From NCBI RefSeq assembly GCF_000153045.1, contig NZ_CH724160.1, positions 949,499 to 1,013,498 of the forward strand: a DNA stretch of 64,000 nt. Direction: 5' to 3'. Origin of the DNA: Synechococcus sp. WH 5701 (GTDB lineage: Bacteria > Cyanobacteriota > Cyanobacteriia > PCC-6307 > Cyanobiaceae). Positions 8,228 through 17,863 of the stretch are shown here, piece by piece. A program made the position numbers and the translations under genes. The number at the start of each line of letters is the position of its first letter. Positions within the stretch are counted from its first letter, which is position 1. Below the pieces are notes generated by a model. That model saw only the letters and a list, made by a program, of their open reading frames with translations. It did not search any database and had not been told where the DNA came from.

Positions 8228-8687
8228 GCGCATCGCTCCTGATCGATGTCGGTCCTCGGCCCTGGTGCCGGGGACCATGGGGACAGTTTGCCCAGCGTGC
8301 CTCGGATCCGTAAAAAATGATGCCGAATGTATCCCCAAATCCGCCGGGAATTGGATAAAGAAAGCGCAGCATCGCGCCACCGATGAGTGATAGGGAGCTT
8401 GGGTCAGAGCCCTGTTCCAGACAGGGGTGGCGCCGGATTGAACCTTTGTTACTTACCCCCCAAGGGGCTTGAAACTCGCCCTTATACTTCCGCCAGCGGT
8501 CCCCTCATCGGGGCCCCAGCTCCAGTGCTGGCAGCGGCTTTCGGTCTTTTCCGAAGCCACTCCGCACTGGTGCCCATGGTTCCAAGGATCTCGATCCACG
8601 GAACCGTGAGGCCCACCGGCCTGGCCTTTCGGCCCGGTCCGGAGGGGTGGACCTCCACCTCGACTCCGTCCCTCGAGGAACGTCTCG
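8228..8687 (+). promoter_or_regulatory. psaA upstream region and structured 5' leader
   Basis: These 460 bases hold no credible gene. The first part, about 8310-8370, is AT-rich relative to its surroundings. A -10-like TATACT lies at 8483-8488, without a convincing -35. Three inverted repeats follow: CCCTGT/ACAGGG (8410-8426), GGCTT-T-CGG with CCGAAGCC (8536-8558), and a long imperfect palindrome at 8578-8605 (GGTTCC..GGATC, then GATCC..GGAACC). GGTGGA/TCCACC (8646-8659) is a fourth, tighter one. GAGG at 8675-8678 is a plausible ribosome-binding site for psaA. psaA transcription is light-regulated in cyanobacteria; which element acts here is inference. Confidence 0.45.
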
Positions 8688-10991
8688 ATGACCATTAGCC
8701 CACCAGAGCGTGGGAAAACGGCGAAGGCCCAGGTCGACCAGGTGAACAACCCGGCCACCTTCGAGCTGTTCGGCAAGCCCGGGCATTTCGATCGCACCCT
8801 CGCCAAAGGTCCCAAAACCACCACCTGGGTTTGGAACCTCCACGCCAACGCTCACGACTTCGACAGCCACACGAGCGATCTCGAAGAGGTCTCCCGGAAG
8901 ATCTTCAGCGCTCACTTCGGCCATCTGGCCGTCATCTTCATCTGGCTGAGCGGCGCCTTCTACCACGGTGCCCGCTTCTCCAACTACACCGGCTGGCTGG
9001 CCGACCCCCTGCACGTCAAACCAAGTGCCCAGGTGGTCTGGCCCATTTTCGGCCAGGAAATCCTCAACGCCGATGTGGGTGCCGGCTTCCACGGCATCCA
9101 GATCACCTCAGGCCTCTTCCATGTGTGGAGAGCCTGGGGCTTCACCAGTGAGTTCCAGCTGCTCTGCACCGCCATCGGTGCCCTGGTGATGGCTGGCCTG
9201 ATGCTGAATGCCGGCGTCTTCCACTATCACAAGGCAGCTCCCAAGCTCGAGTGGTTCCAGAACGTTGAGTCCATGCTCAACCACCACCTGGCTGGCCTGC
9301 TGGGCCTGGGCTCCCTGTCCTGGACCGGGCACCTGCTGCACGTGTCCCTGCCCACCACCCAGTTGATGGATGCCATCGACGCCGGCAAGCCGCTGGTGCT
9401 CGACGGCAAGACCATCGCCTCGGTGGCGGACATTCCCCTGCCCCACGAATTCCTGAACCTGGATCTGCTGACCCAGCTCTACCCAGGATTCGGCGCGGGC
9501 CTCTCCGCCTTCTTCACCGGCAACTGGGCCGCCTACAGCGACTTCCTCACCTTCAAGGGTGGACTGAATCCTGTCACCGGCAGCCTCTGGATGACCGACA
9601 TCGCCCACCACCATCTGGCGATCGCGGTGCTGTTCATCGTCGCCGGCCACCAATACCGCACCAACTGGGGTATTGGTCACAGCATCAAGGAGATCCTGGA
9701 AGGCCAGAAGGGTGATCCCCTGCTGTTCCCGGCTCCGAAGGGTCACGATGGCCTGTTCGAGTTCATGACCACCTCCTGGCATGCCCAGTTGGCCGTGAAC
9801 CTGGCACTGCTCGGTTCGCTGAGCATCATCGTGGCGCATCACATGTATGCGATGCCGCCCTATCCCTACATCGGTATCGACTACCCAACGCAGGTGTCGA
9901 TCTTCACCCACCACATGTGGATCGGAGGTTTCATCATCGTTGGCGCCGGTGCCCACGCGGCCATCGCGCTCATCCGCGATTACGACCCCGCCCAGCATGT
10001 GGACAATGTGCTGGATCGCGTGCTCAAAGCCCGTGATGCCCTGATCAGCCACCTCAACTGGGTGTGCATCTTCCTCGGCTTCCATAGCTTCGGCCTGTAC
10101 ATCCACAACGACACCATGCGTGCCCTGGGACGTCCCCAGGACATGTTCAGCGACACCACGATTCAGCTGAAGCCTGTCTTCGCTCAATGGATCCAGGGTC
10201 TGCATGCCGCCGCCGCCGGTTCCACCGCACCCAATGCGCTGGCCGGAGTGAGCGAAGTGTTCAACGGTGCCGTTGTCGCCGTCGGCGGCAAGGTGGCTGC
10301 CGGTCCGATCCCCCTGGGAACGGCCGACTTCATGGTCCACCACATCCACGCCTTCACGATCCACGTCACCGTGCTGATCCTGCTGAAGGGTGTCCTTTAC
10401 AGCCGCAGTTCCAGGCTTGTTCCCGACAAGGCGAACCTGGGCTTCCGCTTCCCCTGCGACGGCCCCGGCCGTGGCGGTACCTGCCAGGTTTCGGCTTGGG
10501 ACCACGTGTTCCTCGGCCTCTTCTGGATGTACAACTCCCTGTCCATCGTGATTTTCCACTTCAGCTGGAAGATGCAGAGCGATGTCTGGGGAACCGTGAA
10601 TGCGGACGGCAGCGTCCAGCACATCACGAATGGGAACTTCGCTCAGAGCGCCATCACCATCAATGGCTGGCTGCGTGATTTCCTCTGGGCACAGGCCGCA
10701 CAGGTCATAAACAGCTACGGCTCGTCCTCCAGTGCCTATGGCCTGATGTTCCTCGGCGCCCACTTCGTCTGGGCCTTCAGCCTGATGTTCCTCTTCAGTG
10801 GCCGCGGCTACTGGCAGGAGCTGATCGAGTCCATCGTCTGGGCTCACAACAAGCTGAGGGTGGCTCCGGCGATCCAGCCCCGTGCGCTGAGCATCGTCCA
10901 GGGTCGCGCCGTTGGCGTTGCCCACTATCTCCTGGGCGGTATCGCTACCACCTGGGCCTTCTTCCTCTCCCGACTCATAGCGGTCGGCTGA
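8688..10991 (+). CDS. psaA: Photosystem I P700 apoprotein A1
   Basis: 767 residues. PsaA pairs with PsaB to form the thylakoid photosystem I core, binding half of P700, antenna chlorophylls and, jointly, the 4Fe-4S cluster FX. The FX loop [12 protein letters not shown] is intact (about 590), with the two cysteines supplied by this subunit. Characteristic N-terminal text includes [26 protein letters not shown] and [14 protein letters not shown], and the many HxxxH chlorophyll-ligand histidines and 11 membrane helices of the family are evident. The start has GAGG upstream, and psaB follows after 21 bases in one transcript. Length and motifs are normal. Confidence 0.99.
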   Translation: MTISPPERGKTAKAQVDQVNNPATFELFGKPGHFDRTLAKGPKTTTWVWNLHANAHDFDSHTSDLEEVSRKIFSAHFGHLAVIFIWLSGAFYHGARFSNYTGWLADPLHVKPSAQVVWPIFGQEILNADVGAGFHGIQITSGLFHVWRAWGFTSEFQLLCTAIGALVMAGLMLNAGVFHYHKAAPKLEWFQNVESMLNHHLAGLLGLGSLSWTGHLLHVSLPTTQLMDAIDAGKPLVLDGKTIASVADIPLPHEFLNLDLLTQLYPGFGAGLSAFFTGNWAAYSDFLTFKGGLNPVTGSLWMTDIAHHHLAIAVLFIVAGHQYRTNWGIGHSIKEILEGQKGDPLLFPAPKGHDGLFEFMTTSWHAQLAVNLALLGSLSIIVAHHMYAMPPYPYIGIDYPTQVSIFTHHMWIGGFIIVGAGAHAAIALIRDYDPAQHVDNVLDRVLKARDALISHLNWVCIFLGFHSFGLYIHNDTMRALGRPQDMFSDTTIQLKPVFAQWIQGLHAAAAGSTAPNALAGVSEVFNGAVVAVGGKVAAGPIPLGTADFMVHHIHAFTIHVTVLILLKGVLYSRSSRLVPDKANLGFRFPCDGPGRGGTCQVSAWDHVFLGLFWMYNSLSIVIFHFSWKMQSDVWGTVNADGSVQHITNGNFAQSAITINGWLRDFLWAQAAQVINSYGSSSSAYGLMFLGAHFVWAFSLMFLFSGRGYWQELIESIVWAHNKLRVAPAIQPRALSIVQGRAVGVAHYLLGGIATTWAFFLSRLIAVG

Positions 10992-11012
10992 CCTCACACC
11001 TGACCTTTCCCA

Positions 11013-13232
11013 ATGGCAACGAAATTTCCTTCGTTCAGCCAGGGTCTGGCACAGGACCCGACAACCCGCCGTATTTGGTACGGCATCGCCACGGCTCACG
11101 ACTTCGAGAGCCATGACGGAATGACGGAGGAGAAGCTTTACCAAAAGCTCTTCTCCACCCATTTCGGTCATCTGGCGATCATCGGCCTCTGGGTTTCGGG
11201 CAACCTGTTCCATATCGCCTGGCAGGGCAACTTCGAGCAGTGGGTCGCCGATCCACTGCACGTCCGTCCCATCGCTCACGCGATCTGGGATCCGCACTTT
11301 GGCCAGGGGGCCATCACCGCCTTCACCCAGGCGGGAGCCACCTCCCCCGTCAACATTGCGTATTCCGGTCTGTACCACTGGTGGTACACCATCGGCATGA
11401 AGACCAACGCCGAGCTGTATCAGGGTTCCATCTTCATGATGATCCTGTCAGCCTGGGCACTCTTCGCCGGTTGGCTCCACCTTCAGCCCAAGTTCCGGCC
11501 TTCCCTGGCCTGGTTCAAGAACGCTGAATCCCGCCTCAACCACCACCTTGCCGTTCTCTTCGGCTTCAGCTCCATCGCCTGGACCGGTCACCTGGTTCAC
11601 GTGGCTATCCCTGAAGCCCGCGGTCAGCACGTTGGTTGGGACAACTTCCTGAATGTGCTGCCTCACCCCGCCGGTCTGGCTCCGTTCTTCACCGGCAACT
11701 GGGGCGTTTACGCCGAGAATCCCGACACTCTCAATCAGGTGTTCGGCACCTCGGAGGGTTCCGGTACTGCGATCCTCACCTTCCTGGGCGGTTTCCACCC
11801 CCAGACCGAGGCGCTCTGGCTGACCGACATCGCCCACCACCACCTGGCGATTGGCTGCATCTTCGTGATCGCCGGCCACATGTACCGCACCAACTTCGGG
11901 ATCGGTCACTCGATCAAGGAGATTCTCGAGGCTCACAACCCCCCGAAGGGAACTCCTTTCGGAGGTGCACTCGGTGCAGGTCACAAGGGTCTCTACGACA
12001 CGATCAACAACTCCCTGCACTTCCAACTGGGTCTGGCCCTGGCCAGCCTGGGGGTGATCACGAGTCTGGTGGCGCAACACATGTACGCCTTGCCGTCCTA
12101 TGCGTTCATCGCCAAGGACTACACGACACAGGCTGCTCTGTACACCCACCACCAGTACATCGCCATCTTCCTGATGTGCGGTGCCTTCGCCCACGGTGCG
12201 ATCTTCTTCATCCGTGACTACGACCCCGAAGCCAACAAGGACAACGTCCTGGCTCGGATGCTCGAGCACAAAGAGGCGATCATCAGCCACCTGAGCTGGG
12301 TCTCCCTGTTCCTTGGTTTCCACACCCTTGGTCTCTACGTCCACAACGATGTGGTCGTGGCCTTCGGTACCCCCGAGAAGCAGATTCTGGTGGAGCCCGT
12401 CTTCGCCCAGTTCGTGCAGGCCGCGAGCGGCAAAGCCATCTACGGCTTTGACGTGCTGCTCTCCAACCCGGCCAGTGCCGCCAGCCTGGCTTCGGCCAAC
12501 ATTCCTGGAGATCACTTCTGGTTGGATGCCATCAACGGCAGCACGGATGTGTTCCTGCAGATCGGCCCCGGGGACTTTCTGGTCCACCACGCCATCGCAC
12601 TCGGACTGCACACCACCACCTTGATCCTGGTGAAGGGTGCCCTGGATGCCCGGGGTTCCAAGCTGATGCCCGACAAAAAGGACTTCGGCTACTCCTTCCC
12701 CTGCGACGGCCCCGGCCGTGGCGGCACCTGCGACATCTCAGCCTGGGACGCCTTCTACCTGTCGGTCTTCTGGGCTCTGAACACCGTGGGTTGGGTCACC
12801 TTCTACTGGCACTGGAAGCACCTCGCCATCTGGCAGGGCAACGTGGCTCAGTTCAACGAATCCAGCACCTATCTGATGGGCTGGTTCCGTGACTACCTCT
12901 GGCTGAACAGCTCCCAGCTGATCAACGGTTACAACCCGTTCGGCTCGAACAACCTGGCCGTCTGGGCCTGGATGTTCCTGTTCGGTCACCTGGTGTGGGC
13001 CACCGGTTTCATGTTCCTCATCTCCTGGCGCGGTTACTGGCAGGAGCTGATTGAAACCATCGTCTGGGCTCACCAGCGCACCCCGCTTGCCAACCTGGTT
13101 GGCTGGCGTGACAAGCCCGTGGCCCTGTCGATCGTGCAGGCCCGTGTGGTCGGTCTGGCTCACTTCACCGTGGGCTACATCCTCACCTACGGTGCTTTCC
13201 TGATCGCTTCCACCTCAGGCAAGTTTGGCTGA
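11013..13232 (+). CDS. psaB: Photosystem I P700 apoprotein A2
   Basis: 739 residues, the partner of PsaA in the photosystem I core. It carries the second FX-binding loop [18 protein letters not shown] (about 555-570). The family N-terminus is clear ([33 protein letters not shown]), as is the C-terminal [24 protein letters not shown]. It lies 21 bases after psaA and is followed by a strong intrinsic terminator, so psaAB is probably a two-gene transcript. PsaA and PsaB share the pattern SxxFGHLA...WVSGxxxH and related antenna-domain blocks, reflecting their ancient duplication. Nothing is unusual in the sequence. Confidence 0.99.
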   Translation: MATKFPSFSQGLAQDPTTRRIWYGIATAHDFESHDGMTEEKLYQKLFSTHFGHLAIIGLWVSGNLFHIAWQGNFEQWVADPLHVRPIAHAIWDPHFGQGAITAFTQAGATSPVNIAYSGLYHWWYTIGMKTNAELYQGSIFMMILSAWALFAGWLHLQPKFRPSLAWFKNAESRLNHHLAVLFGFSSIAWTGHLVHVAIPEARGQHVGWDNFLNVLPHPAGLAPFFTGNWGVYAENPDTLNQVFGTSEGSGTAILTFLGGFHPQTEALWLTDIAHHHLAIGCIFVIAGHMYRTNFGIGHSIKEILEAHNPPKGTPFGGALGAGHKGLYDTINNSLHFQLGLALASLGVITSLVAQHMYALPSYAFIAKDYTTQAALYTHHQYIAIFLMCGAFAHGAIFFIRDYDPEANKDNVLARMLEHKEAIISHLSWVSLFLGFHTLGLYVHNDVVVAFGTPEKQILVEPVFAQFVQAASGKAIYGFDVLLSNPASAASLASANIPGDHFWLDAINGSTDVFLQIGPGDFLVHHAIALGLHTTTLILVKGALDARGSKLMPDKKDFGYSFPCDGPGRGGTCDISAWDAFYLSVFWALNTVGWVTFYWHWKHLAIWQGNVAQFNESSTYLMGWFRDYLWLNSSQLINGYNPFGSNNLAVWAWMFLFGHLVWATGFMFLISWRGYWQELIETIVWAHQRTPLANLVGWRDKPVALSIVQARVVGLAHFTVGYILTYGAFLIASTSGKFG

Positions 13233-13276
13233 TCCCTGCGATCAGCTACCCCGAGGGACGCACCTCCAACAATCAA

Positions 13277-13303
13277 CCCCCGGAGATTCTCCGGGGGTTT
13301 TTT
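13277..13303 (+). terminator. Intrinsic terminator of psaAB
   Basis: CCCCCGGA (13277-13284) pairs with TCCGGGGG (13290-13297) over 8 bp around GATTC, followed by six Ts (13298-13303). This is a textbook rho-independent terminator on the plus strand, 45 bases after the psaB stop. The T-tract touches the stop codon of the converging RND gene. Confidence 0.93.
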
Positions 13304-16300
13304 CATGACTCCTTGTTCCGGGGCCACCAGTGGCGTCCTTCCAGCAGTTTCATCTCCAGGTACACCACCGGCACCACGAACAACGTCAGGCCGGTGGACA
13401 CCAGCAGCCCGAAGAACACCACCGTGCCGATGCTGATTCGGCTGGCGGCACCAGCGCCGGTGGCCAGCAACAGGGGCAGGAATCCGGCGAGGGAGGAGAG
13501 GGCCGTGAGCAGAATCGGGCGAAGGCGGCTGATGGCGGCCTCTTCCACCGCTTCGCGCAGGCCCTGGCCTTCCTTCAGGCGCTGGTTGGCGAATTCAACG
13601 ATGAGGATGCCGTTCTTGGCGGCCAGGCTCACCAGAACGAGCATGCCCACCTGGGCGTAGATATCCAGGAAGAGCCCTCGGCCAGCCAGGCCGAGCAGGG
13701 CGCCGAGCAGGGCCAGGGGCACCGTGATCAGGATGATCAGTGGGTCGAGAAAGCTCTCATAGAGACCGGCCAGCACCAGGAACACCACCGCCATTCCCAG
13801 GGCGAACAGTTGCCAGGTGCGCCCTCCCGCCTGGCGCTCCTCCTTGGCCAGTCCCACCCACTCCAGGGCGATCACGGGATTGGCCAGCTCCTGTTTCACA
13901 GCCTCCAGCTTCTGGATCGCCTGACCCGTACTCAGTCCTGGTTTGGGCAGGGCCTGCACGGTGATCGAGCGGGCCAGCCGGCTGTGGTTGATCACTGTCG
14001 GGCCGCTGTCCTGTTGCAGCGACACCAGCTCACGCAGGGGAACCAGGTTTCCTGCTCGACTGCGTACCTCAAGGGCGAGCACGTCCTCGGCCGTGCGCCG
14101 GAACGCTCCATCCAGTTGCAGGATCACCCGCCTGACCCGCTCGCCTTCGAAGGTGTCGTTGACATAGCTGCTGCCGAAGCTGGCACCAATGGTGTTCACC
14201 ACCGTGTCGAGGTCCACGTCCAGCGACGCCATGCGCAGTCGGTCGGGCTCCAGGCGCAGTTGCGGGGAATCGGCACTGAAGCGTGTGCCCACCCGCTCGA
14301 AGTCGCCCGTGGCGTTGGCGGCGGCGATGAATTCGCGGGTGGCTTGCTCGAATTCGCTCAGGCTGAGTCGCCCGCCGCTGAGATCCAGCAGCTCCAGCTC
14401 CAGTCCCCCCTCACTGCTGAAGCCCCTCACCACCGGTGGAACGCTCACCAGCACTGTGGCGTCGCTGATGGTGCTGCGCAGCCGTTTCGAGAGCCGCTCG
14501 GCCACCGCTTCGCTGCTGTCCTCGGCCCGGGAGCCGCGCTCGCGCAGCGGCTGCAAGCGCAGAAAGAAGATTCCCCGGTTCGGGGCACTGTCGCCGAAGG
14601 AGCGGCCGGAGTAGAAGTTGCCCACCCGTACCAGGGGCTCGCTGGTCACCAGCTCCCGCACCTGCTCCATCACCGCTTCGGTGCGCTGGATCGAAGCCCC
14701 GCCAGGCAGCACCACCACTCCGCGGATCTGACTGTCGTCTTCCTGGGGAATGAAGGCAGTGGGCAGTTGGCCCAGGCCCCAGCCCGCCAGGATCAGGCCG
14801 CCCAGCAACCCCAGCAGGATGCGCCGCCGCCAGCGAAAACTGCGATCCAGGGCCTGGCCATACTGATCCCCGAGCCGATGGATCCAGCGCTGGGGCCGAT
14901 CCAGCAGCCTCCGCAGCCAGTGCGGTTCCTTCCAGCCGTGCTGCAGCAGCCAGCTGGAGGTCACCGGCGTGAAGGTGAGGGCATTGATGGTGGAGAACAG
15001 GATCGTGGCGCTGATCGTGATCGCGATTGGCTGGTAAAGCCGGCCCACGCTGCCGGGCATTGCCAGAACCGGCAGGAACACCACCACCAGCACCAGGGAG
15101 GTGGCGATCACGGCACTGCCCAGCTCCTGCATGGCGTTATGGGCAGCCCGCCAGGGTGGTTCCCCCAGCTCGAGCCGGCGGCCGATGTCTTCGCTGACCA
15201 CGATGGCGTCATCCACCACCAGGCCCGTGGCCAGCACCATGCCGAACAGGCTGAGGGTGTTGATCGAGCTGTCTGTCAGGCGCAGGATCGTGAAGCTGCC
15301 CACCAGGGCCACGGGCACGGCCACCGCAGTGATGGCTGCCAGGCGGCTGTTGCCAAGCGCCAGCAACAGCACCAGCAGCACCAGCAGCACGGCATCGCGC
15401 AGGCTGCCCCAGGTGAGCTGGATGCTCTCGCGCACACTGTCGGCCACATCGACGATGCGCTGCAGCTCCACACCCAGCGGGAAGTCGGGCTCCAGCCGGC
15501 TCAGCGCAGCGTTAACGGCATTGCTCACCTCCAGAGCGTTGCTGCCGTCACGCTGGAAGATCAGCACAGCCAGGGTGGGTTGTCCGGCCAGGTTCATGGC
15601 GGTGCTCTCGAAACTCTCCTCATCGAGCTCGACCCGCCCCACGTCCTTGAGCTGCACCACTCCGCCATTACTGGCCCGGCTCACCACCAGGCTCTCCAGT
15701 TCGCCAGAGGTGCGCAGCCGCCCCTCCATCTCCAGGGGCAGGGTGATCTCCTGACCGGCTGGGCTGGGGGCGTCGCCCACCTGGCCCAGGGCGGCGAGGA
15801 CGTTCTGTTCCTCCAGCGCGTCCTCGATGTCAGTGATGGTAAGGCTGCGTTGCTCCAGGGCCACCGGATCCAGCCAGACGCGGAACGCCAGTTCACTGCC
15901 GCCGGCGACGGCCACGTTGCCGACTCCGGGCACCCGCTGCAGCTCATCTCTGAGGCGCTGGTCGAGCCAGCCGCTGAGGAAGGCGTCGCTGTACATCCCC
16001 TTCGGGGTGCTGAAGCTGATCACCATCAGCAGGTCGTCGGAGCTGCGGCGCACCTGCACGCCAAGGCGGGCCACCTCGGGTGGCAGCCGGCGGTTCACCA
16101 GAACGGCTTCGTTCTGGGCATTGATCTGGTTGAGCTCGGGATTGCCCCCCTCAAAGGTGAGGGTGATCGAGCTGCCGTTGGCGGAACTGGTGGAGCGGAT
16201 GCTCTCCAGCCGATCCAGCCCGTTCAGCTGCCGCTCCAGTGGAGTGGTGACCCCCTGCTCTACTGCCAGGGCTCCGCCCCCTGGATAGGTGGCGCGCACG

Positions 16301-16485
16301 TTCACCCGCACCGGCGCGATCGGGGGCAGGTTTTCCACCTGCAGGCCCGGCAGGCTGAGCAGGCCTGCCATCACGATCAGCAGGCTCACCACCAGGGTGA
16401 GCACCGGCCGGCGCAGGAAAGGATCGGAGACCGACATCGAGACGTCTGCTCGGGACACGCCCGAGGAGTCTGCCGGCTTTGCCAA
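13303..16485 (-). CDS. RND-family efflux transporter (AcrB/HAE1-like)
   Basis: 1060 residues, the full length of AcrB-type inner-membrane drug/proton antiporters. The N-terminal helix (FLRRPVLTLVVSLLIVMAGLLSLPGL), porter domain (ATYPGGGALAVEQGVTTPLE) and internal duplication are present. Proton-relay residues are intact: the Asp pair of VVDDAIVVSED in TM4 and the Lys of LAAKNGILIVEFA in TM10. ATG 16437 (MSVSDPFL) is an alternative start. No membrane-fusion protein or outer-membrane channel gene is adjacent, so the tripartite partners must be encoded elsewhere if used. Substrate unknown. Confidence 0.92.
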   Translation of the reverse strand: MAKPADSSGVSRADVSMSVSDPFLRRPVLTLVVSLLIVMAGLLSLPGLQVENLPPIAPVRVNVRATYPGGGALAVEQGVTTPLERQLNGLDRLESIRSTSSANGSSITLTFEGGNPELNQINAQNEAVLVNRRLPPEVARLGVQVRRSSDDLLMVISFSTPKGMYSDAFLSGWLDQRLRDELQRVPGVGNVAVAGGSELAFRVWLDPVALEQRSLTITDIEDALEEQNVLAALGQVGDAPSPAGQEITLPLEMEGRLRTSGELESLVVSRASNGGVVQLKDVGRVELDEESFESTAMNLAGQPTLAVLIFQRDGSNALEVSNAVNAALSRLEPDFPLGVELQRIVDVADSVRESIQLTWGSLRDAVLLVLLVLLLALGNSRLAAITAVAVPVALVGSFTILRLTDSSINTLSLFGMVLATGLVVDDAIVVSEDIGRRLELGEPPWRAAHNAMQELGSAVIATSLVLVVVFLPVLAMPGSVGRLYQPIAITISATILFSTINALTFTPVTSSWLLQHGWKEPHWLRRLLDRPQRWIHRLGDQYGQALDRSFRWRRRILLGLLGGLILAGWGLGQLPTAFIPQEDDSQIRGVVVLPGGASIQRTEAVMEQVRELVTSEPLVRVGNFYSGRSFGDSAPNRGIFFLRLQPLRERGSRAEDSSEAVAERLSKRLRSTISDATVLVSVPPVVRGFSSEGGLELELLDLSGGRLSLSEFEQATREFIAAANATGDFERVGTRFSADSPQLRLEPDRLRMASLDVDLDTVVNTIGASFGSSYVNDTFEGERVRRVILQLDGAFRRTAEDVLALEVRSRAGNLVPLRELVSLQQDSGPTVINHSRLARSITVQALPKPGLSTGQAIQKLEAVKQELANPVIALEWVGLAKEERQAGGRTWQLFALGMAVVFLVLAGLYESFLDPLIILITVPLALLGALLGLAGRGLFLDIYAQVGMLVLVSLAAKNGILIVEFANQRLKEGQGLREAVEEAAISRLRPILLTALSSLAGFLPLLLATGAGAASRISIGTVVFFGLLVSTGLTLFVVPVVYLEMKLLEGRHWWPRNKES

Positions 16486-16530
16486 TGGAGCTGGGCCCCC
16501 CTGGAGCGATCACCAGGGGCTGCGGCCATG

Positions 16531-16553
16531 AAAAAGCCCCGCTGAAGCGGGGC
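16531..16553 (-). terminator. Intrinsic terminator of psaL
   Basis: Read on the minus strand, GCCCCGCT pairs with AGCGGGGC (16536-16553) with a two-base loop, then five Ts (from 16535 to 16531). It lies about 60 bases beyond the psaL stop and just before the RND gene start, so it should separate the two genes. Confidence 0.85.
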
Positions 16554-16614
16554 CAGTGCCAACCCAGAGAGTGTGCTTGCCAGGTTGTGAGATCAGACCG
16601 TTCTGGGCTGCGAC

Positions 16615-17106
16615 TCAGCCACCGCTCCAGCCGCCACCGACAAGGTCGACCAGAGGGGAAACCAGAGCCGTGCTGGCCAGGAACCAGGCGAAGGCGGCGC
16701 CACCGCAGCCACCAAGCCAGAAACCGCTGGCGAATTCTGCCCAGCCGGCCTTGGTGAACAGATCAGCGGGCGGGTTGTCGATCGTTGCGTCGGGGGGCTG
16801 CACGTTGGGGCCAGTGCCGGCGGTGCCGTAGATCGACAGGCAGATCGTGAGAATTGTCACTAGGCCGATCGTGGCCAGCAGGCCTGCGGTGGTGGCGTAT
16901 TCCGTGTGCCGCAGGGGGCCGGTGAGGGCGAAGGGCCCGTAGAGGAAAAACCCGTGGGCCATTCCCACTTCAAGTCCTCGGCGGTTGGGGGACAGCGCCG
17001 GTCGGTAGGCGGGCAGAGCGTTCAGGAACGCCTTGGTGAAGTAGCTGCTGTTAATGGGGGTGGCGAGATTGCCGACGGTGGGGTCGGCCACGGGATGCAC
17101 GGTCAT
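16615..17106 (-). CDS. psaL: Photosystem I reaction centre subunit XI
   Basis: 163 residues from ATG 17106 ([21 protein letters not shown]). PsaL is a thylakoid membrane subunit that holds photosystem I trimers together through its C-terminus. Family hallmarks are [45 protein letters not shown] and three hydrophobic helices. The frame is open further upstream, but that stretch runs through psaI and is not coding. psaI lies 47 bases upstream on the same strand, giving a psaI-psaL unit, and a strong terminator follows. Confidence 0.97.
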   Translation of the reverse strand: MTVHPVADPTVGNLATPINSSYFTKAFLNALPAYRPALSPNRRGLEVGMAHGFFLYGPFALTGPLRHTEYATTAGLLATIGLVTILTICLSIYGTAGTGPNVQPPDATIDNPPADLFTKAGWAEFASGFWLGGCGGAAFAWFLASTALVSPLVDLVGGGWSGG

Positions 17107-17153
17107 GGGCGGGCTCGTGGTGGGAACGAAAGGCAGAAGAACGGGCGAGGCGC

Positions 17154-17270
17154 TCAGTCGGTCGCTTCGATCACGTTGAACAGCAGGGCCATGGCCACGG
17201 CAGGGCCGAGGATCCCCACCACGGGGACTAACAACGATGGCAGCCAGGCGGCGGCGAATTCTCCAGTCAT
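17154..17270 (-). CDS. psaI: Photosystem I subunit VIII
   Basis: 38 residues from ATG 17270 ([20 protein letters not shown]), the usual PsaI size: one membrane helix and a short polar end (VIEATD). PsaI helps PsaL bind and form trimers. An in-frame ATG at 17348 would add 26 residues, including a second hydrophobic stretch, but known PsaI proteins start at the short form. No good ribosome-binding site precedes ATG 17270. A hairpin lies in the leader (17319-17337). Confidence 0.9.
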   Translation of the reverse strand: MTGEFAAAWLPSLLVPVVGILGPAVAMALLFNVIEATD

Positions 17271-17318
17271 GGCGAGGGCCAATACAGCAACCGCCGGTAC
17301 TGTAAAGATCACTGCAGG

Positions 17319-17337
17319 GCAGGCCTTGTCGGCCTGC
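17319..17337 (-). promoter_or_regulatory. Hairpin in the psaI leader
   Basis: GCAGGCC (17319-17325) pairs with GGCCTGC (17331-17337) over 7 bp around a 5-base loop. It lies about 50 bases upstream of the psaI start and within the small divergent gap to the plus-strand unknown gene at 17363. A single TTTACA half-site sits beside it at 17301-17306 on the minus strand. A regulatory role is inference only. Confidence 0.35.
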
Positions 17338-17362
17338 TGTTGCGACATAAAAGTTCAATCCC

Positions 17363-17863
17363 ATGCAGCAGGCCATTCCCGCCGCCGCGGCCCTCCTGCT
17401 GGTGTTCTGGCTGCTGCGGCGCCGTAAAAATCCCCTGTCATCCGGCGATGACGGCAGTGCCGTCGCCGCCGTTAACCGGGCCCAGCTCGAGCGGCTCGTT
17501 CAACCAGCCGCCCCAGCCGCCCCAGCCGTCCCCTCGGCAGTTCCGGCCCTGGCGGCCCCCGCCTTCGCCTGGCGGCCCGGCCCTGAGTCCGGCGCGCGCC
17601 TGGATCCACGCCGGCGGCGGCAGGTCCGCGCCGAACTTCGCACCGCTGCAACGGGCAGCGCTGGCGAGCGTCTGGCGGCCGTGGCCGCCTGCCTGGCCTG
17701 GGGCGATCGGGCCAGTCTGCCCTTGCTGAAGAGGGCTCGCTTCGATCCCGACCCACGCGTGGCGGCCCTGGCCGCCGAAGGGATCTCGGCGTTCCGGGGG
17801 CGGACGGCGGCGGCAGCCGCTCAGCCCGCCAGGCTGCCCCGCAACGTGGCCCGCACCCGGTAG
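17363..17863 (+). CDS. Conserved hypothetical protein with N-terminal membrane anchor
   Basis: 166 residues. An N-terminal hydrophobic segment ([15 protein letters not shown]) is followed by RRRK, suggesting a single membrane anchor with a cytosolic body. A proline/alanine-rich linker (about 47-70) leads to a basic helical region, and the segment [29 protein letters not shown] resembles one HEAT-like repeat. It is divergent from psaI across a small gap and overlaps the 3' end of the converging glycosyltransferase by 43 bases, which makes the C-terminal end less certain. No function assigned. Confidence 0.6.
   Translation: MQQAIPAAAALLLVFWLLRRRKNPLSSGDDGSAVAAVNRAQLERLVQPAAPAAPAVPSAVPALAAPAFAWRPGPESGARLDPRRRRQVRAELRTAATGSAGERLAAVAACLAWGDRASLPLLKRARFDPDPRVAALAAEGISAFRGRTAAAAAQPARLPRNVARTR

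Noticed and set aside
8440-8460. HLR1 (RpaB-binding) sequence upstream of psaA
   Set aside because: GTTACTTACC contains TTAC twice but the spacing and bases do not match the paired (G/T)TTACA consensus.
9108-11378. A 756-codon open frame on the minus strand opposite psaA/psaB
   Set aside because: It lies antisense to two certain genes, its product is rich in His, Gly and Gln with no recognisable domain, and such long antisense frames are expected from GC-rich codon bias.
13330-16545. A 1071-codon plus-strand frame opposite the RND pump
   Set aside because: The sense frame is a textbook AcrB family protein. The antisense product is Gln/His-rich low complexity, a mirror of the coding bias.
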